Origin: Clostridiales bacterium
GTDB lineage: Bacteria > Bacillota > Clostridia > Oscillospirales > Oscillospiraceae
Reading direction: 5' to 3'
Length of the DNA stretch: 5,902 nucleotides
NCBI GenBank assembly: GCA_003522945.1
Contig: DPHR01000165.1
Span: 1,954-7,855, forward strand
In this document: piece by piece, positions 1-5,902 of the stretch
Layout of the letters: each line of letters opens with the position of its first letter
How positions within the stretch are numbered: position 1 is the stretch's first letter
The notes under the pieces: model-generated
Told to the model about the DNA's origin: nothing
The model's input: only the letters and a program-made list of their open reading frames with translations
Database searches by the model: none
Translations under genes and position numbers: made by a program

Positions 1-2
1 GG

Positions 3-2924
3 AGCTATGGGCTCGTCCCGGGCCGCGGCTATACCTGCGTCACGACGAAGAATGTCTGGTATCACGCCTCTGTTGCATTTACGGCATCGGACGGTCTCAC
101 CGTGAAAGCGGCGACGCCCTTAACGGCGGACGCAATCACCGCCGCAGCGCTCTATGACAACATGAACGCCGCCAAAAAGGAGTTTGCACCCGAAACACCT
201 TTCGCGGCCGGTACGCACAGTGTGCGCTACGTGATCCCCGATACGATCAGCCGCATGTTTGCGCAGGCGACGGCGGCAAGCGGCTACTCCGTGACGGCCA
301 TTAATGATTATATCGTGCCTTCCACCGGCGAAGTCGACGGCATCAAGGAAACGGTCATCGCTGACGCCGTCGGCGACAGCAGTGTAACGCGCCTCAATGG
401 CCTCCTCCAGATCGGCGGCATTGCCCGCACGATGACGCTGCGCGCGTCCAAAACGAGCGGCAAGACCACGTACTATCAGGACTATACGCTCCAGCTTGTC
501 CGCAGTCTGCATCTTAAGAGTCTTACTGTCACCGCCGACAGCGAAACGCTCGCGTTCACCGATGCCGCCGGCAGCCGTATCACCTTCAGCGGCGATGTGA
601 CCGACTACTATATGCAGGTCGCCAACACGACCTCGTCCTTCACTCCGACGGCATCGTACGCGGCCTCGGGCGATTATGCCGCGCGCGTCGGCAGCGAGCG
701 CTTCGAGACGCTTGACGGCGTTACCGTGCCGCTCGATACGGATAAGTCCCAGGAGACCATTGCGCTCGAGGTGCTGCACAGCGATGCGAACGCCGTCTCT
801 ACGGTCTATAACCTTCACTTCATCAAGAAGGAGCCGGTGGCGGTCACGTTTGACGTGACGCCATCCGACGCCAACGTGTTCCTCGTCAACAACAACACCG
901 GCCGCTGCGTTTATACGGACGAGAACGGCACGGCGCTGCTCCCGCCGGGGGCGAGCTTCCGCTATACCGTGACCCGGAACGGGTACGTCGGTATGCAGGA
1001 AGAGGCCTATACCGTACCGCAGGAGGCGGCAACGGTTACTGTGACGCTGGAAAAAGCGCCGGAGCGCTCGTATACGCCGATGGCCGAGGTGTGGCCTTCG
1101 TTCCGTGCGGACGAATACAATAACGGCGTCGTAGACGTGAAAACGCCCACCACGGCGGAGAACACGGTGCTCTACTGGGCAACGCAGCTCGGCGAGGGCT
1201 ACAGTGCCGACGCCTGCGGCTGCCCGATCCTCGTGGGGGACTATCTCTATACTTACGCCAAGGACATGATCTATAAGCTGAACGTTGTGACCGGCGAGGT
1301 CGAGGGCAAGGGGCAGATGGATCACAAATCGTCCTTTGCCATCAACAGCCCGACGTATGCCGAAGGCATGATCTTCGTCGGCCTCGCGGACGGCGGCGTG
1401 CAGGCGTTCGATGCCGAGACGCTCCAGCCGCTCTGGATCTACCGCGACTCGCTCGGCGGTCAGCCAAACTGCCCGATCTACTACCATAACGGCTATATCT
1501 ACACCGGCTTTTGGCAGGGCGAACAGCTCAATGCAAACTTCGTGTGCCTGTCCGTGACGGACGAGAATCCGACGAGAGGCGACGAGGCAAAGATTCCCAC
1601 CTGGCAGTACAAGAGCCTTGGCGGTTTCTACTGGGCCGGCGCGTATGTGACGGACAGCTATGTTCTCATCCCGACGGATGACGGCGATTCCGGCTATACG
1701 AGCGGCTATGCGAGCATTCTCTCGCTCGATCCCCGGACCGGCGAGCTCATCAGCTCGATCCGGCTCCCGCATCCGGGCGACGCGCGCAGCAGCGTGACCT
1801 ATCATAACGGCCGCGCCTACTTCACCACGAAGGGCGGCTACTTCTACAGCGCTGCCGTTGCGGAGAACGGCGAGCTCAGTGATCTCCGGTACATCAAGCT
1901 CTATAACTATGCCGATGACCCCCAGAACCCCGCTATGAGCACGTGCAGCCCGGTCATCTATAATGGCCGCGCGTACATCGGCATCTCCGGCGTCGGCCAG
2001 TTCAAGGCATATTCCGGTCACAACATCACCGTGATCGATCTCAACAGCTGGAAGATCGCCTACACGGTGCGCACGCAGGGCTATCCCCAGACGAGCGGCC
2101 TTCTCACCACCGCCTACGAGGAGAGCGAAGGCGTGGTATATGTGTACTTCTTCGATAACTTCACGCCCGGCAAGCTGCGTGTCCTGCGCGACAAGCCCGG
2201 CCAGATGGCTCCCAACATTACCGTGAAGGAAACGACGGTCGATGGCGGGAAGGAGATCACCTACGATACTGCGGCGGTACTCTTCACGCCTGACGGCGAT
2301 CAGGCACAATACGCCATCTGTAGCCCGATTACCGACGCCTCCGGTATGATCTACTTCAAGAACGACTCGGCGTATATGATGGCGGTCGGCAGCGTGATCA
2401 CGGCTCTTCGTGTGGACGCGCAGCCCGATAAGCTCACCTACCGCGCCGGGGAGACGTTTGATGCCTCCGGCATGAAGATCACGGCGGTATACAAAAACGG
2501 CTTTGAGCGCGATGTGACGAAGTATGTCACGTTCTCGCAGCAGCCACTTGCCGACACGGACAGCACGTTTGAGATCCGCTTTGAGCATATCATGTATCAG
2601 GATAAGGACGGCCAGGGCGGTTCGCAGTACCCGGCCGATCCGCCGGCGGTGACGATCGCGCTTACGATCACGCCGTCGCTTCCCGGCGACATGGACGCCG
2701 ACGGCAAAATCACTGCCGAGGACGCCGCGAGAGTGGCCGAGCACGTGCGCAATACCGAAAGCGGCACCACCGGTGGCTTCACGCTGACGGAAGCGCAGCT
2801 CGAAAACGCGGATGTAAACGGCGACGGGAAAGTGACGCTGGACGATGCGGAGCTCATATGGCAGTACAGCTGCGGCGAAATCACTGAATTTCCAAAAAAG
2901 ACAGCGGACGAAACAACCGAATAA
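3..2924 (+). CDS. Secreted multidomain protein with PQQ-type beta-propeller and C-terminal type I dockerin (5' partial)
   Basis: The frame is open from the first complete codon at base 3 to TAA at 2922-2924, giving 973 visible residues. A GTG at 102 could be called a start, but the upstream 33 codons read as ordinary protein in the same frame and no ribosome site precedes it, so the gene is 5'-truncated by the window. Counting from base 3: residues 1-165 are beta-rich and unassigned; about 168-276 resemble a cadherin-like beta-sandwich; about 279-351 resemble a PEGA-type module (VTPSDANVFL, then GYVGMQEEAYTV); about 360-796 hold eight blade-like repeats typical of a PQQ-like propeller, such as YAEGMIFVGLADGGVQAFDA and YHNGRAYFTTKGGYFYSA; about 798-888 resemble a bacterial Ig-like domain (LTYRAGETFDASGMKITAVY). 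Two dockerin calcium loops follow: DMDADGKITAED (896-907) and DVNGDGKVTLDD (937-948). Dockerins bind cohesins outside the cell, so export is inferred; the signal peptide would lie upstream. No catalytic domain is visible, and the ligand of the propeller is unknown. Confidence 0.88.
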   Translation, partial: SYGLVPGRGYTCVTTKNVWYHASVAFTASDGLTVKAATPLTADAITAAALYDNMNAAKKEFAPETPFAAGTHSVRYVIPDTISRMFAQATAASGYSVTAINDYIVPSTGEVDGIKETVIADAVGDSSVTRLNGLLQIGGIARTMTLRASKTSGKTTYYQDYTLQLVRSLHLKSLTVTADSETLAFTDAAGSRITFSGDVTDYYMQVANTTSSFTPTASYAASGDYAARVGSERFETLDGVTVPLDTDKSQETIALEVLHSDANAVSTVYNLHFIKKEPVAVTFDVTPSDANVFLVNNNTGRCVYTDENGTALLPPGASFRYTVTRNGYVGMQEEAYTVPQEAATVTVTLEKAPERSYTPMAEVWPSFRADEYNNGVVDVKTPTTAENTVLYWATQLGEGYSADACGCPILVGDYLYTYAKDMIYKLNVVTGEVEGKGQMDHKSSFAINSPTYAEGMIFVGLADGGVQAFDAETLQPLWIYRDSLGGQPNCPIYYHNGYIYTGFWQGEQLNANFVCLSVTDENPTRGDEAKIPTWQYKSLGGFYWAGAYVTDSYVLIPTDDGDSGYTSGYASILSLDPRTGELISSIRLPHPGDARSSVTYHNGRAYFTTKGGYFYSAAVAENGELSDLRYIKLYNYADDPQNPAMSTCSPVIYNGRAYIGISGVGQFKAYSGHNITVIDLNSWKIAYTVRTQGYPQTSGLLTTAYEESEGVVYVYFFDNFTPGKLRVLRDKPGQMAPNITVKETTVDGGKEITYDTAAVLFTPDGDQAQYAICSPITDASGMIYFKNDSAYMMAVGSVITALRVDAQPDKLTYRAGETFDASGMKITAVYKNGFERDVTKYVTFSQQPLADTDSTFEIRFEHIMYQDKDGQGGSQYPADPPAVTIALTITPSLPGDMDADGKITAEDAARVAEHVRNTESGTTGGFTLTEAQLENADVNGDGKVTLDDAELIWQYSCGEITEFPKKTADETTE

Positions 2925-2942
2925 AATCTCCCAATAAAACCC

Positions 2943-2976
2943 AAAAGCCCGGCCATCCGCGGATGGCCGGGCTTTT
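2943..2976 (+). terminator. Rho-independent terminator of the dockerin-protein gene
   Basis: This is a perfect 34-base palindrome starting 19 bases after the stop codon. The arms read AAAAGCCCGGCCATCC and GGATGGCCGGGCTTTT around a central GC, so a GC-rich hairpin is followed by a short T run. The A/T ends are symmetric, so it could also stop transcription arriving from the right, although no leftward gene is visible here. The T run is only four bases long, but the stem is very strong. Confidence 0.85.
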
Positions 2977-2980
2977 CAAA

Positions 2981-3114
2981 TGCCTCCCTTGTGTAAAGGG
3001 AGGTGGCAAAACCGCAGGTTTTGACGGAGGGATTGCAGAGCACAGAGTGTTCCGAAAGAGAACAATCCCTCAGTTAGCCTGACGGCTGACAGCCCCCTTT
3101 GTACAAGCGGGCCT
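2981..3114. repeat. Structured intergenic repeat element (nested inverted repeats, MITE/REP-like)
   Basis: The two ends are imperfect inverted copies of each other: 2981-3008 against the reverse complement of about 3088-3115 matches at roughly 20 of 28 positions. Inside lie an 8-bp hairpin (CCTCCCTT 2983-2990 with AAGGGAGG 2996-3003), a 6-bp hairpin (AAAACC 3008-3013 with GGTTTT 3017-3022), a perfect long-range pair (GAGGGATTG 3027-3035 with CAATCCCTC 3063-3071), and a 7-bp hairpin with one wobble pair (GTTAGCC 3073-3079 with GGCTGAC 3084-3090). There is no open reading frame of note and no clear target-site duplication. From memory, similar elements with GGAGGGATTG and CAATCCCTCAGT cores are dispersed in Oscillospirales genomes; this window holds only one copy, so that part is recalled and not shown here. 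Confidence 0.7.
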
Positions 3115-3120
3115 CTTTTT
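3092..3120 (+). terminator. Possible second terminator at the right end of the repeat element
   Basis: GCCC (3092-3095) pairs with GGGC (3109-3112), and CTT (3097-3099) with AAG (3105-3107), with one C-C mismatch between them. The hairpin is followed by CTC and five T residues (3116-3120). This resembles an intrinsic terminator and would help insulate the operon downstream from read-through. The stem is imperfect, so this is a tentative call. Confidence 0.4.
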
Positions 3121-3125
3121 ACAGA

Positions 3126-3147
3126 TTAAGCAAATCTTAAAGAAATC
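3126..3147 (+). promoter_or_regulatory. Tandem 11-bp direct repeats, candidate response-regulator operator
   Basis: TTAAGCAAATC (3126-3136) is followed without a gap by TTAAAGAAATC (3137-3147); 9 of 11 bases match. Direct repeats with an 11-bp period, about one helical turn, are the usual binding layout for PhoB/OmpR-family regulators, whose two winged-helix subunits bind head to tail. The repeats lie just upstream of a -10-like hexamer and 64 bases before the start codon of an OmpR-family regulator, which suggests autoregulation. Binding by this particular regulator is inference. Confidence 0.5.
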
Positions 3148-3154
3148 CCATCTT

Positions 3155-3160
3155 TATTAT
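3155..3160 (+). promoter_or_regulatory. Candidate -10 element of the two-component operon promoter
   Basis: TATTAT differs from the TATAAT consensus at one position and lies in an A/T-rich stretch within otherwise GC-rich DNA. No sequence resembling TTGACA lies 16-18 bases upstream; that area is occupied by the 11-bp direct repeats. A weak -35 replaced by an operator is what an activator-dependent promoter looks like. A start near base 3167 would give a leader of about 44 bases. Confidence 0.5.
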
Positions 3161-3198
3161 TAAAGCCGGGGATGCTATGCTGTAGCTGTAAACGAGAG

Positions 3199-3206
3199 AG
3201 GGGAAG
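3199..3206 (+). promoter_or_regulatory. Ribosome binding site that fixes the response regulator start
   Basis: AGGGGAAG ends four bases before ATG at 3211, with its AGGGG core 7 bases upstream of that ATG. The alternative in-frame ATG at 3172 has no comparable site, would lie only about five bases inside the inferred transcript, and would add a Cys/Arg-rich extension (MLCCSCKRERGRA) foreign to the receiver fold. Confidence 0.7.
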
Positions 3207-3210
3207 AGCC

Positions 3211-3906
3211 ATGTACAAAATACTCATCTGCGACGACGAGCGCGATATCCGGAACGCGCTGCGCATCTATCTTACGGGCGAGGGCTACGCCGTCTGTGAG
3301 GCCGACAGCGGCTTAGCGGCGCTCGAGCTCATGCAGCGCGAGGAAGTACAGCTCGTGCTCATGGACATCATGATGCCCGGCATGGACGGCATGACGGCGA
3401 CGGCAAAGCTGCGCGAGCAGAGCAACGTCCCGGTCATCCTCATCACCGCCAAGAGCGAGGACAACGATAAGATCCTCGGTCTCACCGTCGGCGCGGACGA
3501 TTATATCACCAAGCCCTTCAACCCTCTTGAGGTCCTTGCCCGCGTCAAGGCGCAGCTCCGGCGCTATGCCCAGCTCGGCGGCATGCCGGAGAAAAGCACC
3601 GCGCTCACGCTCGGCGGCATCGCCATGGACGATGAGCGCAAGAGCGTCACGCTCGACGGCGAGGAGGTAACGCTCACCCCGACGGAGTACGACATTCTCC
3701 GTCTCCTGCTCGAAAACCCCGGCAAGGTGTTTTCGAGCGCCGATATCTACCGGCGCGTCTGGAAGGATGAACCGTTTTCCGCAGAGGGAACGGTGCCGGT
3801 GCACATCCGCCATCTGCGTGAAAAGCTGGAAATTGACCCGGCGAACCCCCGCTATCTGAAAGTCGTCTGGGGCAAAGGCTATAAGCTGGAGGAAATGAAA
3901 AAATGA
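3211..3906 (+). CDS. OmpR/PhoB-family response regulator, VanR-like
   Basis: A 231-residue cytoplasmic transcription factor, the normal length for the family. Residues 1-115 form the receiver: the acidic pair D8-D9, phosphoacceptor D52 in LMDIMMPGMDG, T79 in ILITA and K101 in TKPF are all present, so it should be phosphorylatable. Residues about 132-228 form the winged-helix DNA-binding domain, with LTPTEYDILRLLLENPGKVF and a recognition helix near TVPVHIRHLREKLE, ending in VVWGKGYKL. The ATG at 3211 is chosen because the protein then begins MYKILICDDE, as family members do, and has a good Shine-Dalgarno site. Its stop overlaps the start of the sensor kinase by four bases, so the two are co-transcribed and probably translationally coupled. 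The overall style is VanR-like, but nothing nearby suggests vancomycin resistance. The target genes are unknown; the 11-bp repeats upstream make autoregulation plausible. Confidence 0.93.
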   Translation: MYKILICDDERDIRNALRIYLTGEGYAVCEADSGLAALELMQREEVQLVLMDIMMPGMDGMTATAKLREQSNVPVILITAKSEDNDKILGLTVGADDYITKPFNPLEVLARVKAQLRRYAQLGGMPEKSTALTLGGIAMDDERKSVTLDGEEVTLTPTEYDILRLLLENPGKVFSSADIYRRVWKDEPFSAEGTVPVHIRHLREKLEIDPANPRYLKVVWGKGYKLEEMKK

Positions 3907-5732
3907 AAAAGCTGACCCACAGCGCGGCGGCGCGCGCCGCCGCCTTTATCCTGTGCCTGCTCTGCGGCCTTACGGCGCTGCTCTGCGCCGCAGGATATTT
4001 CATGACCCGCATCGACCGCGACCGCACGCTGCCTGAGCCGGACAGCGTGTCGGTGTATCAGAACGGCATCCGCGTTCTGCTCAACAACGCGCTGCAGGAG
4101 GAACGGTATACCGGCGAATACCCCGAGCTGCCCTCCGGCTACTCCTATGTAGCGACGGATACGTCCACCGGCAAGGTGCTGTACGACGGCAGAACGAAAA
4201 ACGCCGTGCCCCTTGGCATTTCGTTCGGTTATTTCAGCGAAGGCGTCGGGATCGACGTGCAGGCGTATCTCGAACCGAAGCAGACGCCCGGCGAGGAGCT
4301 GACGCTGTTCCGCACCTCCGTCGGCACGCTGCTGCGCTATCAGAACGCCTATCTCCCCGTGGGCATCATCACGGCGGTGCTGTGTCTCGCGCTCCTCGTC
4401 TTCCTCATGGCGTCCATGGGCAAAACGCCGGACGGCGTGAAGCTGCGCGGCATCCACCGCGTGCCGCTCGATCTCTTCCTCGCCGCGGCGCTGGCGGCGG
4501 TGGCCGTCCCGGCAAACTTCTATTTCGACTTGTCGGAAATTAACCTGCTCTATAACCCGCTCTGGGTATGGATGATGCCGGTTACGCTCATGGCGCTCTG
4601 GATCGGCTTTGTCGTGCTGCTCACGCTCTGCACGATCTCGGCGCGGCTCCGCGCCGGGAAGTGGTGGAGAAACAGCATCATCTATATCGTCTGCCGCTTT
4701 GTATACCGCGCCGTGCGCGGCTTTGTCCGCGCGCTGCCCATCGCGTGGAAGGGGATCCTTGTGTACGCGGTCGTGGCGCTTGTCAATTTCTTCGGCATGC
4801 TCCTTATATGTCTTTCGGGCAGCTTCTTCCAGCTTCTCATGCTCGTTGCGCTCGACATCGCGGGACTGTATTTCGTCATCCGTATCATGCGCCAGCTCAA
4901 GGCGCTGCAGACGGCGGCGCAGAAGCTCGCCGCGGGCGATCTCACCTACACGGTGGATACGGAGAAAATGTACCCGGTGCTCAAGGAGCACGGCGACGAT
5001 CTCAACGCCGTGAGCGTCGGCATGAGCCGCGCTGTGAACGAGCGCATGAAGTCCGAGCGATTCAAGACCGAGCTCATCACCAACGTCAGCCACGATCTCA
5101 AAACGCCGCTCACGAGCATTGTGAGCTATGTCGATCTTCTCAAAAAGGAGCCGACCGAAAGCGAGGCGGCGAGAGAATATATCGAAGTTTTAGACCGCCA
5201 GAGCCAGAAGCTCAAAAAGCTCACGACCGATCTCGTGGACGCGAGCAAGGCGAGCAGCGGCGTGCTGCCGGTGAATCTCGAAAAGATCGATCTCGGCGAG
5301 CTGCTGCGCCAGAGCGCCGGGGAGTATACCGAAAAGTTCGCCGCGGCAAATATCACGCCGGTGCTGAATGTGCCGGAGACGGAAACGTATGTCACGGCGG
5401 ACGGGCGGCTTCTCTGGCGCGTACTGGATAATCTCTTGGGGAACGCGGTAAAATACGCGCAGAGCGGCACGCGGCTCTATCTGGAGCTGACGCCGGGCGA
5501 GACGGAAACGGTGCTCACGCTTAAAAATATCTCCCGCGAGCCGCTGAACATCCCGGCGGAGGAACTGATGGAGCGGTTCGTCCGCGGCGACGGCTCGCGC
5601 CACACAGACGGCAGCGGACTGGGACTTTCCATTGCCAATTCTCTCATGGAGCTCATGGGCGGAAAGCTCACGCTGACGCTCGACGGCGATCTTTTCAAAG
5701 CCGCTCTTGTGTTTCCGCAGAAAACCGTATAA
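3903..5732 (+). CDS. Membrane sensor histidine kinase, VanS-like, partner of the upstream regulator
   Basis: A 609-residue membrane protein starting at ATG 3903 within an ATGA overlap; GGAGG at 3888-3892 lies 10 bases upstream. Predicted helices: TM1 about 12-34, then an extracytoplasmic domain of about 115 residues (35-150), TM2 152-171, TM3 188-207, TM4 218-245, TM5 284-305 and TM6 308-328. A HAMP-like linker (about 326-385, with LAAGDLTYTV) leads to the dimerisation helix with phosphoacceptor H397 in NVSHDLKTPLTSIVSYVDLL. The ATPase domain has an N box (DNLLGNAVKYA, N510 and N514) and a G2 box (GSGLGLSIANSL, 570-581). The usual G1 motif DxGxG is replaced by KNISREPLNI, a feature I recall from related Clostridia kinases, so activity is still likely. 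It should phosphorylate the response regulator encoded just upstream. The signal is unknown; the extra helices suggest membrane or envelope sensing, which is inference. Confidence 0.92.
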   Translation: MKKLTHSAAARAAAFILCLLCGLTALLCAAGYFMTRIDRDRTLPEPDSVSVYQNGIRVLLNNALQEERYTGEYPELPSGYSYVATDTSTGKVLYDGRTKNAVPLGISFGYFSEGVGIDVQAYLEPKQTPGEELTLFRTSVGTLLRYQNAYLPVGIITAVLCLALLVFLMASMGKTPDGVKLRGIHRVPLDLFLAAALAAVAVPANFYFDLSEINLLYNPLWVWMMPVTLMALWIGFVVLLTLCTISARLRAGKWWRNSIIYIVCRFVYRAVRGFVRALPIAWKGILVYAVVALVNFFGMLLICLSGSFFQLLMLVALDIAGLYFVIRIMRQLKALQTAAQKLAAGDLTYTVDTEKMYPVLKEHGDDLNAVSVGMSRAVNERMKSERFKTELITNVSHDLKTPLTSIVSYVDLLKKEPTESEAAREYIEVLDRQSQKLKKLTTDLVDASKASSGVLPVNLEKIDLGELLRQSAGEYTEKFAAANITPVLNVPETETYVTADGRLLWRVLDNLLGNAVKYAQSGTRLYLELTPGETETVLTLKNISREPLNIPAEELMERFVRGDGSRHTDGSGLGLSIANSLMELMGGKLTLTLDGDLFKAALVFPQKTV

Positions 5733-5739
5733 TATTTTT

Positions 5740-5780
5740 GCCGGACGGGGAACCAAACGACCCCGTCCGGCGTCTATATT
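5740..5780 (+). terminator. Probable terminator of the two-component operon
   Basis: GCCGGACGGGG (5740-5750) and CCCCGTCCGGC (5761-5771) form a perfect 11-bp stem with a 10-base loop, starting seven bases after the kinase stop codon. The tail TCTATATT and following TT is T-rich but interrupted, so termination may be partial. Read-through into the lipoprotein gene 85 bases after the kinase is therefore possible. Confidence 0.65.
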
Positions 5781-5817
5781 TTCGAACACCCAAAGGTGCG
5801 AGGAAAGGAAAGAGCTT

Positions 5818-5902
5818 ATGAAGATGAAACGATTTGCCGCGGCGCTTCTGGCGCTTATTCTGTGCGCGGCGTTTATGACGGCCTGCTCGCCGAAGCCGGA
5901 GC
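5818..5902 (+). CDS. Predicted lipoprotein, N-terminus only (3' partial)
   Basis: Twenty-eight codons are visible before the window ends. The protein starts MKMKRF, continues with a hydrophobic stretch (AAALLALILCAAFM) and reaches a lipobox-like MTAC with Cys23, followed by SPKPE. This is a typical bacterial lipoprotein signal peptide, cleaved by signal peptidase II before the lipid-modified Cys and anchoring the protein to the outer face of the membrane. Met rather than Leu at -3 is a slight departure from the consensus. AGGAAAGGA at 5801-5809 is the ribosome site, 8 bases before ATG 5818; ATG 5824 is less well spaced. The function cannot be told from this fragment: a substrate-binding protein or another surface lipoprotein would both fit. 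It may share transcription with the sensor kinase operon if the hairpin between them leaks. Confidence 0.85.
   Translation, partial: MKMKRFAAALLALILCAAFMTACSPKPE

Noticed and set aside
120..2744. An 874-codon open frame on the minus strand opposite the dockerin protein.
   Set aside because: Its codons are in exact register with those of the plus-strand gene, so it stays open simply because TTA, CTA and TCA codons are avoided in this GC-rich gene. The translation is a low-complexity mix rich in Arg, His, Val and Asp with no recognisable domain, whereas the plus strand has clear dockerin and propeller motifs.
2981..3114. Reading the structured intergenic element as a riboswitch or CRISPR repeat.
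   Set aside because: It lies upstream of the inferred promoter rather than in a leader, shows no regularly spaced repeats, and matches no riboswitch core I recognise.
3177..3185. Two-codon upstream frame (ATG CTG TAG) in the leader of the regulator.
   Set aside because: Too short and without a convincing ribosome site; likely chance.
3172..3210. N-terminal extension of the response regulator from ATG 3172.
   Set aside because: No ribosome site precedes it and the added residues do not belong to the receiver fold; ATG 3211 has a well-placed AGGGG.
3313..3813. A 166-codon minus-strand frame opposite the response regulator.
   Set aside because: Same register effect; the plus strand encodes all conserved receiver and winged-helix residues.
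3879..5093. A 404-codon minus-strand frame opposite the histidine kinase.
   Set aside because: It is also in codon register with the kinase, is dominated by Arg, His, Glu and Asp, and lacks any domain. It is a shadow of the kinase gene.
4568..5431. A 287-codon plus-strand frame inside the kinase gene.
   Set aside because: Out of frame with the kinase, Arg/Ala/His-rich and domain-free; the kinase motifs H, N and G2 all lie in the other frame.
3211..5732. Naming the pair vanR/vanS.
   Set aside because: The resemblance is only to the general family; no vanHAX-like genes are present, and the six-helix sensor differs from VanS.
5775..5780. TATATT as a possible -10 for the lipoprotein gene.
   Set aside because: No -35-like hexamer lies at suitable spacing and the sequence is better explained as the T-rich tail of the hairpin at 5740-5771.

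Overview
The window is GC-rich, and third codon positions are mostly G or C. It looks like a piece of a chromosome from a gut-type Clostridia/Oscillospirales bacterium. Three things point that way: a secreted protein ending in a type I dockerin, a VanR/VanS-like two-component pair of a style common in Clostridia, and an intergenic element that resembles a dispersed repeat I recall from Faecalibacterium/Oscillospira-type genomes. The assignment is inference from content; no rRNA or other phylogenetic marker is present.

Region 1 (1-2924) is the 3' part of one large gene reading rightward. Its start lies upstream of the window. The visible 973 residues make up a modular extracellular protein: beta-sandwich segments, a PEGA-like module, an eight-bladed PQQ-type beta-propeller, a bacterial Ig-like domain and a C-terminal dockerin. 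It ends at a perfect palindromic terminator.

Region 2 (2925-3210) is a 286-base intergenic region. It holds the terminator, a structured repeat of about 134 bases made of nested inverted repeats, and the promoter region of the next operon. Two abutting 11-bp direct repeats sit in the -35 area of that promoter, a typical arrangement for a PhoB/OmpR-type operator.

Region 3 (3211-5732) is a two-gene operon: an OmpR-family response regulator and a six-helix sensor histidine kinase, joined by an ATGA overlap. The kinase has an intact phosphoacceptor His and N and G2 boxes, but its G1 box lacks the usual DxGxG motif. The likely circuit is that the kinase senses a cell-surface signal, phosphorylates the regulator, and the regulator acts at target promoters, possibly including its own.

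Region 4 (5733-5902) holds a hairpin that may terminate the operon and then the first 28 codons of a gene for a predicted lipoprotein, cut by the window edge. I found no tRNA, rRNA, CRISPR array, transposase or phage gene. The long reading frames on the minus strand are in codon register with the real genes and are best read as shadows.
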